The notes under the pieces: model-generated
Told to the model about the DNA's origin: nothing
What the model saw: the letters and a program-made list of their open reading frames with translations, nothing else
Databases searched by the model: none
Position numbers and translations under genes: made by a program
Source: Gammaproteobacteria bacterium
Lineage (GTDB): Bacteria; Pseudomonadota; Gammaproteobacteria; Steroidobacterales; Steroidobacteraceae
Reading direction: 5' to 3'
NCBI GenBank assembly: GCA_027307325.1
Contig: DAHUXE010000003.1
Span: 1-42,087 of the forward strand
DNA: 42,087 nt
Part shown: piece after piece, positions 26,530 to 36,463 of the stretch
How positions within the stretch are numbered: position 1 is the first letter of the stretch
How the letters are laid out: each line of letters begins with the position of its first letter

Positions 26530-27345
26530 TCAGCGGCGCGTACGCCGCCGTGTGCCGCTCTTGCGCGCGCGCGCGCCGGCGACACGTTTCTTGCCCGGCG
26601 TACGCGCCGGCGCCTTCTTGCGCACCGTCTGGCGCCGCTTCGCTTTCTTAGCGGCCGGCTTGCGGGTGCGGACGGCGGCCGTGGGCGGCGCGAGGCCGAG
26701 CGCCCGCGACAGACGCTGCGTCACCGCATCGAGCCCGCCCTGCGCGTCGATCGCGCGCAGCAGGCCGCGCGAGCGGTAGAAGGCGATCAGCGGCTGAGTC
26801 TTCTCCGCGTACACCCGCAGCCGTTCGGCCACCGTAGCCTCGTTGTCGTCCGGGCGCTGCATGAGACGGTGGGGCGCGCCGGTCCTCGGGCACAGCGCCG
26901 CGGCGCCCGCCGGCGGCGGCGAGGTGAGCACGTTGAAGACGCGCCCGCAGTCGGCGCAGGTGCGCCGGCCGGAAATTCGCCGCACCAGCTCGGCCGCGTC
27001 GACCTCGAACTGCACCACCGCATCGAGCGGCTGCTTGAGCTCCGCCAGCAACCCGTCGAGAGCCGCGGCCTGCACCAGATTGCGCGGGAAGCCATCGAGG
27101 ATGAATCCGCCGCGCGCGTCGGGCTCGGCGAGGCGCTCGCGGATCATGCCGAGCACCAGGCCGTCGTCGACCAGCAGCCCGCCGTCCATGGCCGCCTTGG
27201 CCTTGAGTCCGAGCTCGGTGCCGCGCGCTACGGCGGCGCGCAGCAGGTCGCCGGTCGATATCTGCGGAATGCCGTGGCGCTCCGCCAGGCGTTGTGCCTG
27301 CGTGCCCTTGCCCGATCCCGGAGCCCCCAACAGGACGATGCGCAT
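26530..27345 (-). CDS. adk: Adenylate kinase with Lys/Arg-rich C-terminal extension
   Basis: Interconverts ATP and AMP with two ADP. Residues 1-218 are a complete long-form kinase: P-loop GAPGSGKGT (7-15), AMP-binding STGDLLRAA, FILDGFPRN (81-89) and a LID (about 122-168). The LID has Cys130, Cys133 and Cys152 but Thr155, so three of the four usual zinc cysteines with a Thr as in non-zinc enzymes. Residues 226-271 form an odd basic tail: 23 of 46 are Lys or Arg and none is acidic. Typical bacterial Adk ends near residue 214-220. The tail resembles histone H1-like sequences and may bind nucleic acid or polyphosphate; that is inference. Start ATG 27345. Confidence 0.93.
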   Translation of the reverse strand: MRIVLLGAPGSGKGTQAQRLAERHGIPQISTGDLLRAAVARGTELGLKAKAAMDGGLLVDDGLVLGMIRERLAEPDARGGFILDGFPRNLVQAAALDGLLAELKQPLDAVVQFEVDAAELVRRISGRRTCADCGRVFNVLTSPPPAGAAALCPRTGAPHRLMQRPDDNEATVAERLRVYAEKTQPLIAFYRSRGLLRAIDAQGGLDAVTQRLSRALGLAPPTAAVRTRKPAAKKAKRRQTVRKKAPARTPGKKRVAGARARKSGTRRRTRR

Positions 27346-27434
27346 ATTCTTATTTCACTGCGAGTGGTGCACCACGTTACCTAAGCGGGCGACGCCAGGT
27401 CAAACGCGCGGCCCCAGTGTGCGCCGCGGTGCGC

Positions 27435-27440
27435 TATTCT
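27435..27440 (+). promoter_or_regulatory. -10-like box (TATTCT) for pfp
   Basis: TATTCT ends 8 nt before ATG 27449 and there is no Shine-Dalgarno in the intervening CCAACACC. This suggests initiation at or next to the start codon. Confidence 0.45.
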
Positions 27441-27448
27441 CCAACACC

Positions 27449-28717
27449 ATGAAGAAGACCCCCCGCGGCAATGCCTTCTACGCACAGTCCGGCGGGGTGT
27501 CCGCCGTCATCAACGCCTCGGCCGCCGGCGTCATCGAGACGGCCCTGCGCTCGAAGCACATCGGCAAGGTGTACGCCGGGCGCGACGGCATCGTCGGCGC
27601 GCTCACCGAGGATCTGATCGACGTATCACGGGAGAGCGCGGCAACCATCCGCGCACTCAAGCACACGCCTGCCGGGGCCTTCGGCTCGGCGCGTTTCAAG
27701 TTGAAGAGCATCGAGCAGAACCGCGCCGAGTATCAGCGCCTCATCGACGTGTTCCGGGCGCACGACATCCGTTACTTCTTCTATAACGGCGGCAACGACT
27801 CGATGGACACCGCCCTCAAGGTGTCGCAGCTCGGGGCTTCCCTCGGTTACCCGATCGTGTGTGTCGGCGTGCCGAAGACGGTCGACAACGACTTGCCGCA
27901 TACCGACTGTTGCCCGGGCTTCGGCTCGGTCGCCAAGTACGTCGCGGTCTCGACGCGCGAAGCGGCGCTCGATGTGGCGTCCATGGCGCGCACTTCGACC
28001 AAAGTGTTCGTATTCGAAGTCATGGGCCGGCACGCCGGCTGGATCGCCGCGGCCGGCGGCCTCGCCGGGCGGGGTCTCGACGAGCCGCCGCACGTGATCC
28101 TGTTCCCCGAGGTGCCGTTCGACGGGCGGCGCTTCCTCGACCGCGTCAAGCAGTGCGTAACCGACTTCGGTTACTGCGTGATCGTGGTGTCGGAGGGCGC
28201 CGCTTACGAGGACGGCAAGTTCCTCGCCGATGCCGGAACCCGCGACGCCTTCGGCCACACCCAGCTCGGGGGCGTGGGCCCGGTGGTCGCCAACATGGTG
28301 CGCGAGGCCCACGGCTACAAATATCACTGGGCGGTCGCCGACTACCTGCAGCGCTCCGCGCGCCACATCGCCTCGAAGGTCGACGTCGAGCAGGCCTATG
28401 CGGTCGGCAAGGCCGCGGTCGAGCTCGCCGTGAAGGGCGTGAACGCCGTGATGCCGACCATCGTTCGCAAGTCGTCCAAACCCTACCGCTGGGTCATCGG
28501 ACACACGCCGCTCGCCGAGGTCGCCAACAAGGAGAGGAAGCTCCCGCCCGATTATCTGCGCGCGGACGGCTTCGGCATCAGCGAGGCCTGTCGCCGCTAC
28601 CTCGAGCCGCTGGTCGCGGGCGAGGCCTATCCCCCCTACCGCAACGGCCTGCCGGACTACGCCCGTATCCGCGGCGTGCCGGTGCCGCGCAAGCTGAAGG
28701 ACGAATTCAAGCTCTAG
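27449..28717 (+). CDS. pfp: Pyrophosphate-dependent 6-phosphofructokinase
   Basis: Reversibly phosphorylates fructose 6-phosphate using PPi, serving both glycolysis and gluconeogenesis. The 422-aa product has the PFK fold: AQSGGVSAVINA at the N-terminus, YNGGNDSMD (114-118 GGNDS, where the Asp replaces the Gly of ATP enzymes) and PKTVDNDLP (142-150), with the Lys that marks PPi use, then MGRHAGWIAA. I start at ATG 27449; the longer open frame upstream is antisense to adk. hppA follows after 83 nt. The pair matches the PPi-PFK/H+-PPase linkage known in methanotrophs. Confidence 0.93.
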   Translation: MKKTPRGNAFYAQSGGVSAVINASAAGVIETALRSKHIGKVYAGRDGIVGALTEDLIDVSRESAATIRALKHTPAGAFGSARFKLKSIEQNRAEYQRLIDVFRAHDIRYFFYNGGNDSMDTALKVSQLGASLGYPIVCVGVPKTVDNDLPHTDCCPGFGSVAKYVAVSTREAALDVASMARTSTKVFVFEVMGRHAGWIAAAGGLAGRGLDEPPHVILFPEVPFDGRRFLDRVKQCVTDFGYCVIVVSEGAAYEDGKFLADAGTRDAFGHTQLGGVGPVVANMVREAHGYKYHWAVADYLQRSARHIASKVDVEQAYAVGKAAVELAVKGVNAVMPTIVRKSSKPYRWVIGHTPLAEVANKERKLPPDYLRADGFGISEACRRYLEPLVAGEAYPPYRNGLPDYARIRGVPVPRKLKDEFKL

Positions 28718-28733
28718 CTTGCTGCGCTGCGGT

Positions 28734-28768
28734 GCGGACCTCCGCGCTGCGGACCTCCGTGCTATAGT
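28734..28768 (+). promoter_or_regulatory. 15-bp tandem repeat and -10-like TATAGT upstream of hppA
   Basis: Two adjacent copies of GCGGACCTCCGYGCT (28734-28748 and 28749-28763, 14 of 15 identical) run directly into TATAGT (28763-28768). The repeats cover the -35 zone, where no consensus hexamer is visible, so they may be activator sites. A G-rich Shine-Dalgarno (GGGGAGG) precedes ATG 28801. Confidence 0.45.
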
Positions 28769-28800
28769 TCGCGGCCTTTTTTGGGGGGGGAGGTTTCCCG

Positions 28801-30852
<2,052 letters not shown>

Positions 30853-30861
30853 GAGCGACGG

Positions 30862-31269
30862 ATGGCCTCCGACGAGAAATTCGCGGTCGAGAAGACGGAC
30901 GACGAGTGGCGGCGTGAGCTCAGCTCCGACGCCTACCGCGTGCTGCGCGAGCATGGTACCGAGAGCGCCGGCAGCAGCCCGCTGAACGACGAGCACCGTC
31001 CCGGCATGTTCCGCTGCGCGGGTTGCGGGCAGCCGCTGTTCGCAGCGGACGCCAAGTTCGAGAGCGGCAGCGGCTGGCCGAGCTTCTTCAGGCCCCTGCC
31101 GGACGCGGTGGGGACCAACGAGGATCGCAGCCACTTCATGCGCCGCACCGAGGTGCACTGCGCCAACTGCGGCGGGCACCTCGGCCACGTATTTCCCGAC
31201 GGACCCAAACCGACCGGGGAGCGCTACTGCATGAACGGGGTGGCGCTCAAGTTCGAGCCCAGGAGCTGA
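30862..31269 (+). CDS. msrB: Peptide-methionine (R)-S-oxide reductase MsrB
   Basis: Repairs R-methionine sulfoxide in oxidised proteins. The 135-aa protein has the zinc site CAGC (Cys52, Cys55) and CANC (Cys100, Cys103), the GSGWPSFF motif (69-76), and the catalytic Cys123 in ERYCMNGVAL. It carries no signal peptide, so it is cytoplasmic. It starts 9 nt after hppA with GGAG in the gap and is probably co-transcribed. A 134-nt gap to the next gene follows, with short GC-rich inverted repeats. Confidence 0.95.
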   Translation: MASDEKFAVEKTDDEWRRELSSDAYRVLREHGTESAGSSPLNDEHRPGMFRCAGCGQPLFAADAKFESGSGWPSFFRPLPDAVGTNEDRSHFMRRTEVHCANCGGHLGHVFPDGPKPTGERYCMNGVALKFEPRS

Positions 31270-31375
31270 GGCTCCCCGGCGGCGCCGATCGCCGGCAGGC
31301 GCCTGGTTCCCGCCGGCGCTTGGTTGAAGGGCAAGCTGTCGCCTCGGCGCGGTGTGGATAGGTCCGGTTGGCCAT

Positions 31376-31395
31376 AGTTAGGCACTTGCCTAACT
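31376..31395. promoter_or_regulatory. Palindromic operator for the ArsR-family gene
   Basis: Perfect inverted repeat AGTTAGGCA-CT-TGCCTAACT, 9-bp arms with a 2-nt spacer, ending 8 nt before ATG 31404. Position and symmetry fit autorepression by the dimeric ArsR protein it precedes. Confidence 0.7.
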
Positions 31396-31403
31396 AATGC
31401 AGA

Positions 31404-31784
31404 ATGGACTATCGCGTACGCTCCCGCTTAGCTGTGCGAATGGCTCTCAATGACCGGCAGCTCGATCGCGCTTTCCGCGCCCTGAGTGATTCCACGCGCC
31501 GCTGGATGATCGAGGCTCTGCTCGAACGCGACGCATCCGTGCTGCAGCTCGCGGAACCTCTCCCCCAAAGGCTTCCGACGCTGCTACAGCACCTGAGAGT
31601 CCTCGAGAAGTACGGCCTCATCCGGACCCGCAAGGCAGGCCGCACCCGGATCTGCAGCATCGAGCCCGACACCCTGTGTGCAGCCGAACGATGGCTCCGG
31701 AGCATCATGTGGGCTCGCTATCGCATGCGTCTTGGCTCAGTGCCGGAGGACTACCCGCGGCTGCGAGCCAGTCTCCGGCCATGA
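31404..31784 (+). CDS. ArsR-family winged-helix transcriptional regulator
   Basis: The 126-aa product has a winged helix-turn-helix (about residues 17-95): FRALSDSTRRWMIEALLERD, then VLQLAEPL, the recognition helix region LPTLLQHLRVLEKYGLI and a wing RTRKAGRTRICSI. No cysteine pairs for metal binding are seen, so it belongs to the ligand-blind or non-metal ArsR subgroup, whose members usually sit beside an SRPBCC gene; none is here. ATG 31404 follows the palindrome; ATG 31440 (MALNDRQL) is a plausible shorter start. Its stop is 1 nt from that of the convergent EAL gene. Confidence 0.85.
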   Translation: MDYRVRSRLAVRMALNDRQLDRAFRALSDSTRRWMIEALLERDASVLQLAEPLPQRLPTLLQHLRVLEKYGLIRTRKAGRTRICSIEPDTLCAAERWLRSIMWARYRMRLGSVPEDYPRLRASLRP

Positions 31785-31785
31785 G

Positions 31786-34092
31786 CTATGCCGCCGCCGC
31801 GAACTCGAGCGGCTGGGGCCGGCCGATGGCGAAGCCCTGCAGGTAATCGACCCCCATGCGCCGCGCCGCCTCGACCGCCGCCGTGTCCTCGACCTGCTCG
31901 GCGATCACCTTGAAGTTCAGTGAGCGCGCCAGCTTGATCATCGCGGTCACCATCGCCTGATTGACCGTGTCGCGCCCCAGGTTGCGGGTGAAGGAGCCGT
32001 CGATCTTGAGGTAGTCGAGCGGGAGGTTCTTGAGATTGGAAAAGGAACCGACGCCCGAGCCGAAGTCATCGAGCGCGAACTGGCAGCCCAGGCCGTGCAG
32101 CACGCCGACGAAGCGCCGCGCGTGCTCGAGATTGGCGACCACGGCGCTCTCGGTGATCTCGAAGCAGACCTGCGCGGGCGCGACTCCGGTGCGGTCGAGG
32201 CATTCCACCACGAACTCGAGAAACTGCACGTCGCCGAGCGTCTGACCGGAGATGTTGATCGCGACGCTCTGCTCCGGCTGCACCGGCAGGGCGCCGCGGC
32301 CGAGCGCCGCGAGCGTGTTCTGCACCACCCAGCGGTCCACGAGTCCCATGAGCCGATAGCGTTCGGCGGCCCGCATGAAGTCCGCGGGCGGCAGCTCCTG
32401 GCCGCTCTCGTCGCGCAGCCGTATCAGCACCTCGAGCGCTGGTCCGCCGTTGGCGCCGTGCGCCGGCACGATGATCTGGTGATAGAGCTGGAAGCGGTTA
32501 TCCTTCAAGGCGCTCTGCAGCCGCTGCAGCCACTGGATCTCGCCGCTGTGGCGCGCCAGCGCCTCGTCGCGCGCCGAGTAGACCGCGACGCGGCCGCTGC
32601 CCTGTTTCTTGGCCACGTAGCAGGCGGTATCGGCCGCGGCCAGCAGCTCCTCCAGCGTGCCGCTCTCGCGCGAGATTTCCACCAGCCCGATCGAGACGCC
32701 GATGTTGAAGATGCGGTCCTTCCATACGAAGCGGTAGTCGCCGACCGAGCGGCACACGTCGTCGGCGATCTGCCGTGCTTTCTCCAGCGGACAGCCTGCG
32801 AGGAGCATCCCGAACTCATCGCCCCCGAGGCGCGCGACCGTGTCGCTGTCGCGCACCGTATCGCGCAGCAGCTTCGCGACCTCGCGCAGCATGGCGTCGC
32901 CGGCCAGATGGCCGCTGGTGTCGTTGACCAGCTTGAAGCGGTCGAGGTCCACGTAGCAGAGCACGTGCTGGCCTTCGCCGCGGTGGCCACTGTCGATGCC
33001 CTCCTCCCGCCGCCGCTCGAACTCGCGGCGGTTGACCAGCCCCGTGAGCGCATCGTGGGTCGCCTGGTAGGACATCTGCCGCGCGATACCGCGCTGCTCG
33101 GTGACGTCGTGCAGCAGCAGCGCCGCCCCAGCCAATTCCTTGGCTTCGTTGCGCACCGGTGATACCGACAGCTCGATCGAGCGCTCGCTGCCGTTGCCGC
33201 GAGACAGCAGCAACGCGCGCCGACCGAGGCTGACAGGAACGCCGGCGGTGAGCGCCTGATGCACCGGGTCGGTGAGCAGCCGCCGGTCGGCCTCGTCGAC
33301 CAGGCTGACGAGCTCCTCGAGAAGCTTACCCGTCCCCTGCGCCGCCTCGCAGCCGGTCAGCCGCTCGGCGGCCGGGTTCATGAAGGTGATACGGCCGCGC
33401 TCGTCGGTGGTGATGATCGCCTCGGCGAGCGAGACGAGCGCGAGCTGCTGCGGGGTCGGGGCGGCCTCGCCCGCGCCGCGCAGCGCCGGTGTCGTCTGCG
33501 TCGGGATGATCTCGACTCCGGTGATGAGGAGCGCGTTGCCCTTGTCGTAGTCGACCACGGCGGAGGCGATCTCCAGACGGCTCATCTGGCCCTGCAGCCC
33601 CACCATCTCGATCTCATAGCGCTCCGCGGCCGATTCCCCGGCGAGCCGGCGACGGATGTTCTCGTTGACCAGCTCCGAGTACTCCGGCGGCACGAGATCC
33701 CCGAGGCGCCGGCCGATCAGCTCGACCCGGTCGACGCCGACCAGGTTGGCGAACTGGCGGTTGGCGTACAGGATCACCTCGCTGTGCACCAGCACGGCCT
33801 CGTGGATACGCTCGCCGAGGTCGGCGAACAGTCGTGGCGCCTGCGCGAGCTCGCCCGCGGCCGGCCCGGTGCGGGTGAGCAGGTGATTGACCGCGGTGAC
33901 CAGGGCGGCGACCTCGGGCTTGTCGCTGTCGACCTCGACACGGCCCGGCAGCCGCCCGCCGATGGCAATCCGCTGCAGCTGCCGCGACAGGTGCTCGAGG
34001 CTCTTCAGGTCGCGCCGCTGCAGCCCGTAGAGGACGAGTAACAGACCTGCGACGAGCGCAAATAGGAGGCACAACAGCCCGAGGAACGACAT
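31786..34092 (-). CDS. PAS-GGDEF-EAL cyclic-di-GMP signalling protein
   Basis: Bifunctional c-di-GMP enzyme candidate at the membrane. The 768-aa protein has one N-terminal transmembrane helix (about 3-23), a PAS domain (about 90-200), a second PAS domain (about 215-335), GGDEF (about 345-505) with intact RLGGDEFGML, and EAL (about 520-760). In the EAL domain the signature reads LEVLIRL (EVL rather than EAL), with NISGQTL, FEITES, ALDDFGSG, LKIDG and AEQVED present, so catalytic residues for phosphodiesterase activity are retained. Both activities are therefore possible. A TATAAA box lies just upstream of ATG 34092. The 243-nt gap to pcm holds no gene. Confidence 0.93.
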   Translation of the reverse strand: MSFLGLLCLLFALVAGLLLVLYGLQRRDLKSLEHLSRQLQRIAIGGRLPGRVEVDSDKPEVAALVTAVNHLLTRTGPAAGELAQAPRLFADLGERIHEAVLVHSEVILYANRQFANLVGVDRVELIGRRLGDLVPPEYSELVNENIRRRLAGESAAERYEIEMVGLQGQMSRLEIASAVVDYDKGNALLITGVEIIPTQTTPALRGAGEAAPTPQQLALVSLAEAIITTDERGRITFMNPAAERLTGCEAAQGTGKLLEELVSLVDEADRRLLTDPVHQALTAGVPVSLGRRALLLSRGNGSERSIELSVSPVRNEAKELAGAALLLHDVTEQRGIARQMSYQATHDALTGLVNRREFERRREEGIDSGHRGEGQHVLCYVDLDRFKLVNDTSGHLAGDAMLREVAKLLRDTVRDSDTVARLGGDEFGMLLAGCPLEKARQIADDVCRSVGDYRFVWKDRIFNIGVSIGLVEISRESGTLEELLAAADTACYVAKKQGSGRVAVYSARDEALARHSGEIQWLQRLQSALKDNRFQLYHQIIVPAHGANGGPALEVLIRLRDESGQELPPADFMRAAERYRLMGLVDRWVVQNTLAALGRGALPVQPEQSVAINISGQTLGDVQFLEFVVECLDRTGVAPAQVCFEITESAVVANLEHARRFVGVLHGLGCQFALDDFGSGVGSFSNLKNLPLDYLKIDGSFTRNLGRDTVNQAMVTAMIKLARSLNFKVIAEQVEDTAAVEAARRMGVDYLQGFAIGRPQPLEFAAAA

Positions 34093-34335
34093 CTATTTAT
34101 ACTTCTCAAGCCCTTCCGCCTGGGTCGGGGTACACGCCCGTCGGACACTGTGATTTGACTTCTCGTGCCGGCGGATCGTGGGCGCACCCAAGCATAACGC
34201 GCCCCCGCCACGCCCCGTCGGGATTTCACCATATCTCGTCGCATTGCCGCTTGGCACCGGCGGGAAAAACCCTTAACTTCTGCGGCCTTTCTGACGCCCG
34301 GCGTTAAGTGAAGTCGAGAGCGGAGCGGTAACCCA

Positions 34336-34986
34336 ATGCAGCCGAGTCGTGCCCGTGAGCAGATGGTCGAGCAGCAGGTGCGTGCCTGGGACGTGCTGGA
34401 CGAGCGCGTGCTCGGGACGATGCGCCAGGTGCCGCGCGAATCGTTCGTGCCGGCGCAGCAGCGCTTCCGCGCCTATGCGGATGCCGAGGTGCCGCTGCCC
34501 GGGGGGCAGCACATGCTGCGGCCGAGCGTAGTGGGACGGCTGCTGCAGGCGCTCGAGCCGGGCCCCGGAATGCGGGTGCTCGAGGTGGGCGCCGGCTCGG
34601 GATTCGTGGCCGCGTGCCTGCGCGCCGCGGGCGCCCGGGTGCGCTCGCTCGAGATCTACGCGGAGCTCGCCGATCTCGCGGCGCGCAACCTCGTGGCCTT
34701 CGGCATGAGCGACGTCGAGATCGTGAACGCGGACGCACTCAACGCCGACAGCGGCGAGCGCTACGACGCGATCGCCGTCACCGGCTCGCTGCCCCTCTAC
34801 GACGGACGCTTCGAGCGCCAGCTCGCGATCGCAGGCCGCCTGTTCGTGGTCGTGGGCGAGGCCCCGGTCATGGAAGCGCGACTGGTGCGCCGGATCAGCG
34901 AGACTGCCTGGGCCACCGACAGCCTGTTCGAGACCGTGATCGATCCGCTGGTGAACGCGCCGCGGCCGGCGCGCTTCAGCTTCTGA
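34336..34986 (+). CDS. pcm: Protein-L-isoaspartate O-methyltransferase family protein
   Basis: SAM-dependent methyltransferase of the PCMT family, which repairs isoaspartyl residues. The 216-aa product has REQMVEQQVRAWDVLD at the N-terminus, the FVP and PLPGGQHMLRPSVV region, and SAM motif VLEVGAGSGFVAACL (about 82-96). The usual IT[GT]A-type motif is VTGSLP here. This divergent subgroup commonly precedes tolC in gammaproteobacterial genomes, as it does here with a 25-nt gap, so its true substrate may differ from that of classical Pcm. Confidence 0.88.
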   Translation: MQPSRAREQMVEQQVRAWDVLDERVLGTMRQVPRESFVPAQQRFRAYADAEVPLPGGQHMLRPSVVGRLLQALEPGPGMRVLEVGAGSGFVAACLRAAGARVRSLEIYAELADLAARNLVAFGMSDVEIVNADALNADSGERYDAIAVTGSLPLYDGRFERQLAIAGRLFVVVGEAPVMEARLVRRISETAWATDSLFETVIDPLVNAPRPARFSF

Positions 34987-35011
34987 AGTCGTGCCGAAAG
35001 GAATCGCCGCC

Positions 35012-36463
35012 GTGAAGCGTGCCGCAACACTCGCCTGCCTGCTCGCCGGCTTCGCCGGCACCGCGCAACCGAAGGACCTGGTCGGCGTGTTCGAGGACGC
35101 GCTGAAGAGCGACCCGGTGATCCGCCAGGCGGACGCCAATCGCCTCGCCGCCCGCGAGTCACGCCCGCAGGCGTGGTCGGCGCTGCTGCCGCAGCTCAAC
35201 GGCACCGCGGGCGTAACGCGCGACCACAACGACGGCACGCAGCCCCTCTTCCTGACGGGCCCGAACAACTCGCTGGTGATCCAAACCACCTCCGCGGTCT
35301 CTGACACCACCACCAAGACCTGGGGCCTCAACCTCAGGCAGAACGTCTTCTCGTGGGCCAACTGGATGACGCTCAAGGCCGCCAGCGCTCAGGTCGCGCA
35401 GGCTGAGGCCACCTACCAGGCCGCCGAGCAGCAGCTGATCCTGCGGGTCGCGCAGGCCTACTTCAACGTGCTCACCGCGGACGACACCCTCGAGGCGGAC
35501 CAGGCGGCGCTCGAAGCCATCTCGCGCCAGCTCGACCAGGCGACCACGCGCTTCGACGTCGGCCTGATCGCCATCACCGACGTCGAGGATGCCAAGGCGG
35601 CGCGCGACACCGCTGCCGCCACCGTGATCGCCGACAAGCGCACACTCGCGACCTCCGAGGATCAGCTGCAGGAGATCACCGGACAGAAGTACGACCGGCT
35701 CGCCAAGCCCGGCACCGAAATGCCGCTGCTCAACCCCGAACCCGCCGACGAGGGCCGCTGGGTCAGCATCTCGCTCGAGCAGAACCCGACGCTCGTCTCG
35801 AGCCGCCTCGCCGCGGACATCGCCCGCGACAACGTGCGCGTCGCGCTCGGCGGCCACCTGCCGACGCTCGATATCGTCGCGGGGCGGTCCTGGCAGGACC
35901 AGAACCTCTCCGAGTCGTTCGCCGGCACGCCCTTCGCCTACGACACGCATTTCAACGACCGCCAGGTCGGCCTGCAGCTGACGATGCCCGTCTTCGCCGG
36001 CGGCCTGACCCAATCCAAGGTGCGCCAGACCCAGTATCTGTGGATCGCCGCCAAGGAGGGTGTGGTGCAGAGCTCGCGCGCCACCGAGCGCCAGGCGCGC
36101 GATGCGTACCTCGGCGTCATCAGCGGCATCTCGCGGGTGCAGGCGCTGCGTCAGGCGCTCGCCTCCAACCAGACGGCGCTCAAGGCCACCGAGGCGGGCT
36201 ACGAGGTCGGCACGCGCACGTCGGTCGATCTGCTGAATGCGCGCCGCAACCTGGTGCAGGCGCAGACCAACTACGCCGTCGCCCGCTACGACTACATCGT
36301 GAGCGTGCTCACGCTGCGCCTCGCGGCCGGCACACTCGACCAGCCCGAGCTCGCCTCGGTCAACAACTGGCTCACCACCTCCGCCCCGACGTCGCCGGCC
36401 GTGCCGACGCCCGAGACGCTGGCGCCCTCGGTCACGCCTCAGCCTCAGCCGCCAAAGCCCTAA
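35012..36463 (+). CDS. tolC: TolC family outer-membrane efflux protein
   Basis: Outer-membrane channel for tripartite efflux pumps and type I secretion. The 483-aa precursor has a signal peptide (about residues 1-19), then two OEP repeats rich in long coiled-coil helices (for example LILRVAQAYFNVLTADDTLE and GYEVGTRTSVDLLNARRNL) and a C-terminal Pro-rich tail. I chose GTG 35012 because AAGGA lies 9 nt upstream; the in-frame GTG 34991 has no ribosome-binding site. The stop TAA overlaps the waaA stop on the other strand. Partner pump genes are not in the window. Confidence 0.92.
   Translation: MKRAATLACLLAGFAGTAQPKDLVGVFEDALKSDPVIRQADANRLAARESRPQAWSALLPQLNGTAGVTRDHNDGTQPLFLTGPNNSLVIQTTSAVSDTTTKTWGLNLRQNVFSWANWMTLKAASAQVAQAEATYQAAEQQLILRVAQAYFNVLTADDTLEADQAALEAISRQLDQATTRFDVGLIAITDVEDAKAARDTAAATVIADKRTLATSEDQLQEITGQKYDRLAKPGTEMPLLNPEPADEGRWVSISLEQNPTLVSSRLAADIARDNVRVALGGHLPTLDIVAGRSWQDQNLSESFAGTPFAYDTHFNDRQVGLQLTMPVFAGGLTQSKVRQTQYLWIAAKEGVVQSSRATERQARDAYLGVISGISRVQALRQALASNQTALKATEAGYEVGTRTSVDLLNARRNLVQAQTNYAVARYDYIVSVLTLRLAAGTLDQPELASVNNWLTTSAPTSPAVPTPETLAPSVTPQPQPPKP

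Noticed and set aside
26843..27448. N-terminal extension of pfp reading back over adk
   Set aside because: Antisense to adk and absent from PPi-PFK homologues; the TATTCT box and ATG 27449 give a normal N-terminus.
34093..34335. Possible regulatory RNA or small gene in the EAL-pcm gap
   Set aside because: Contains AT-rich patches and a TATAAA box but no coherent stem-loop architecture or coding frame with start signal.
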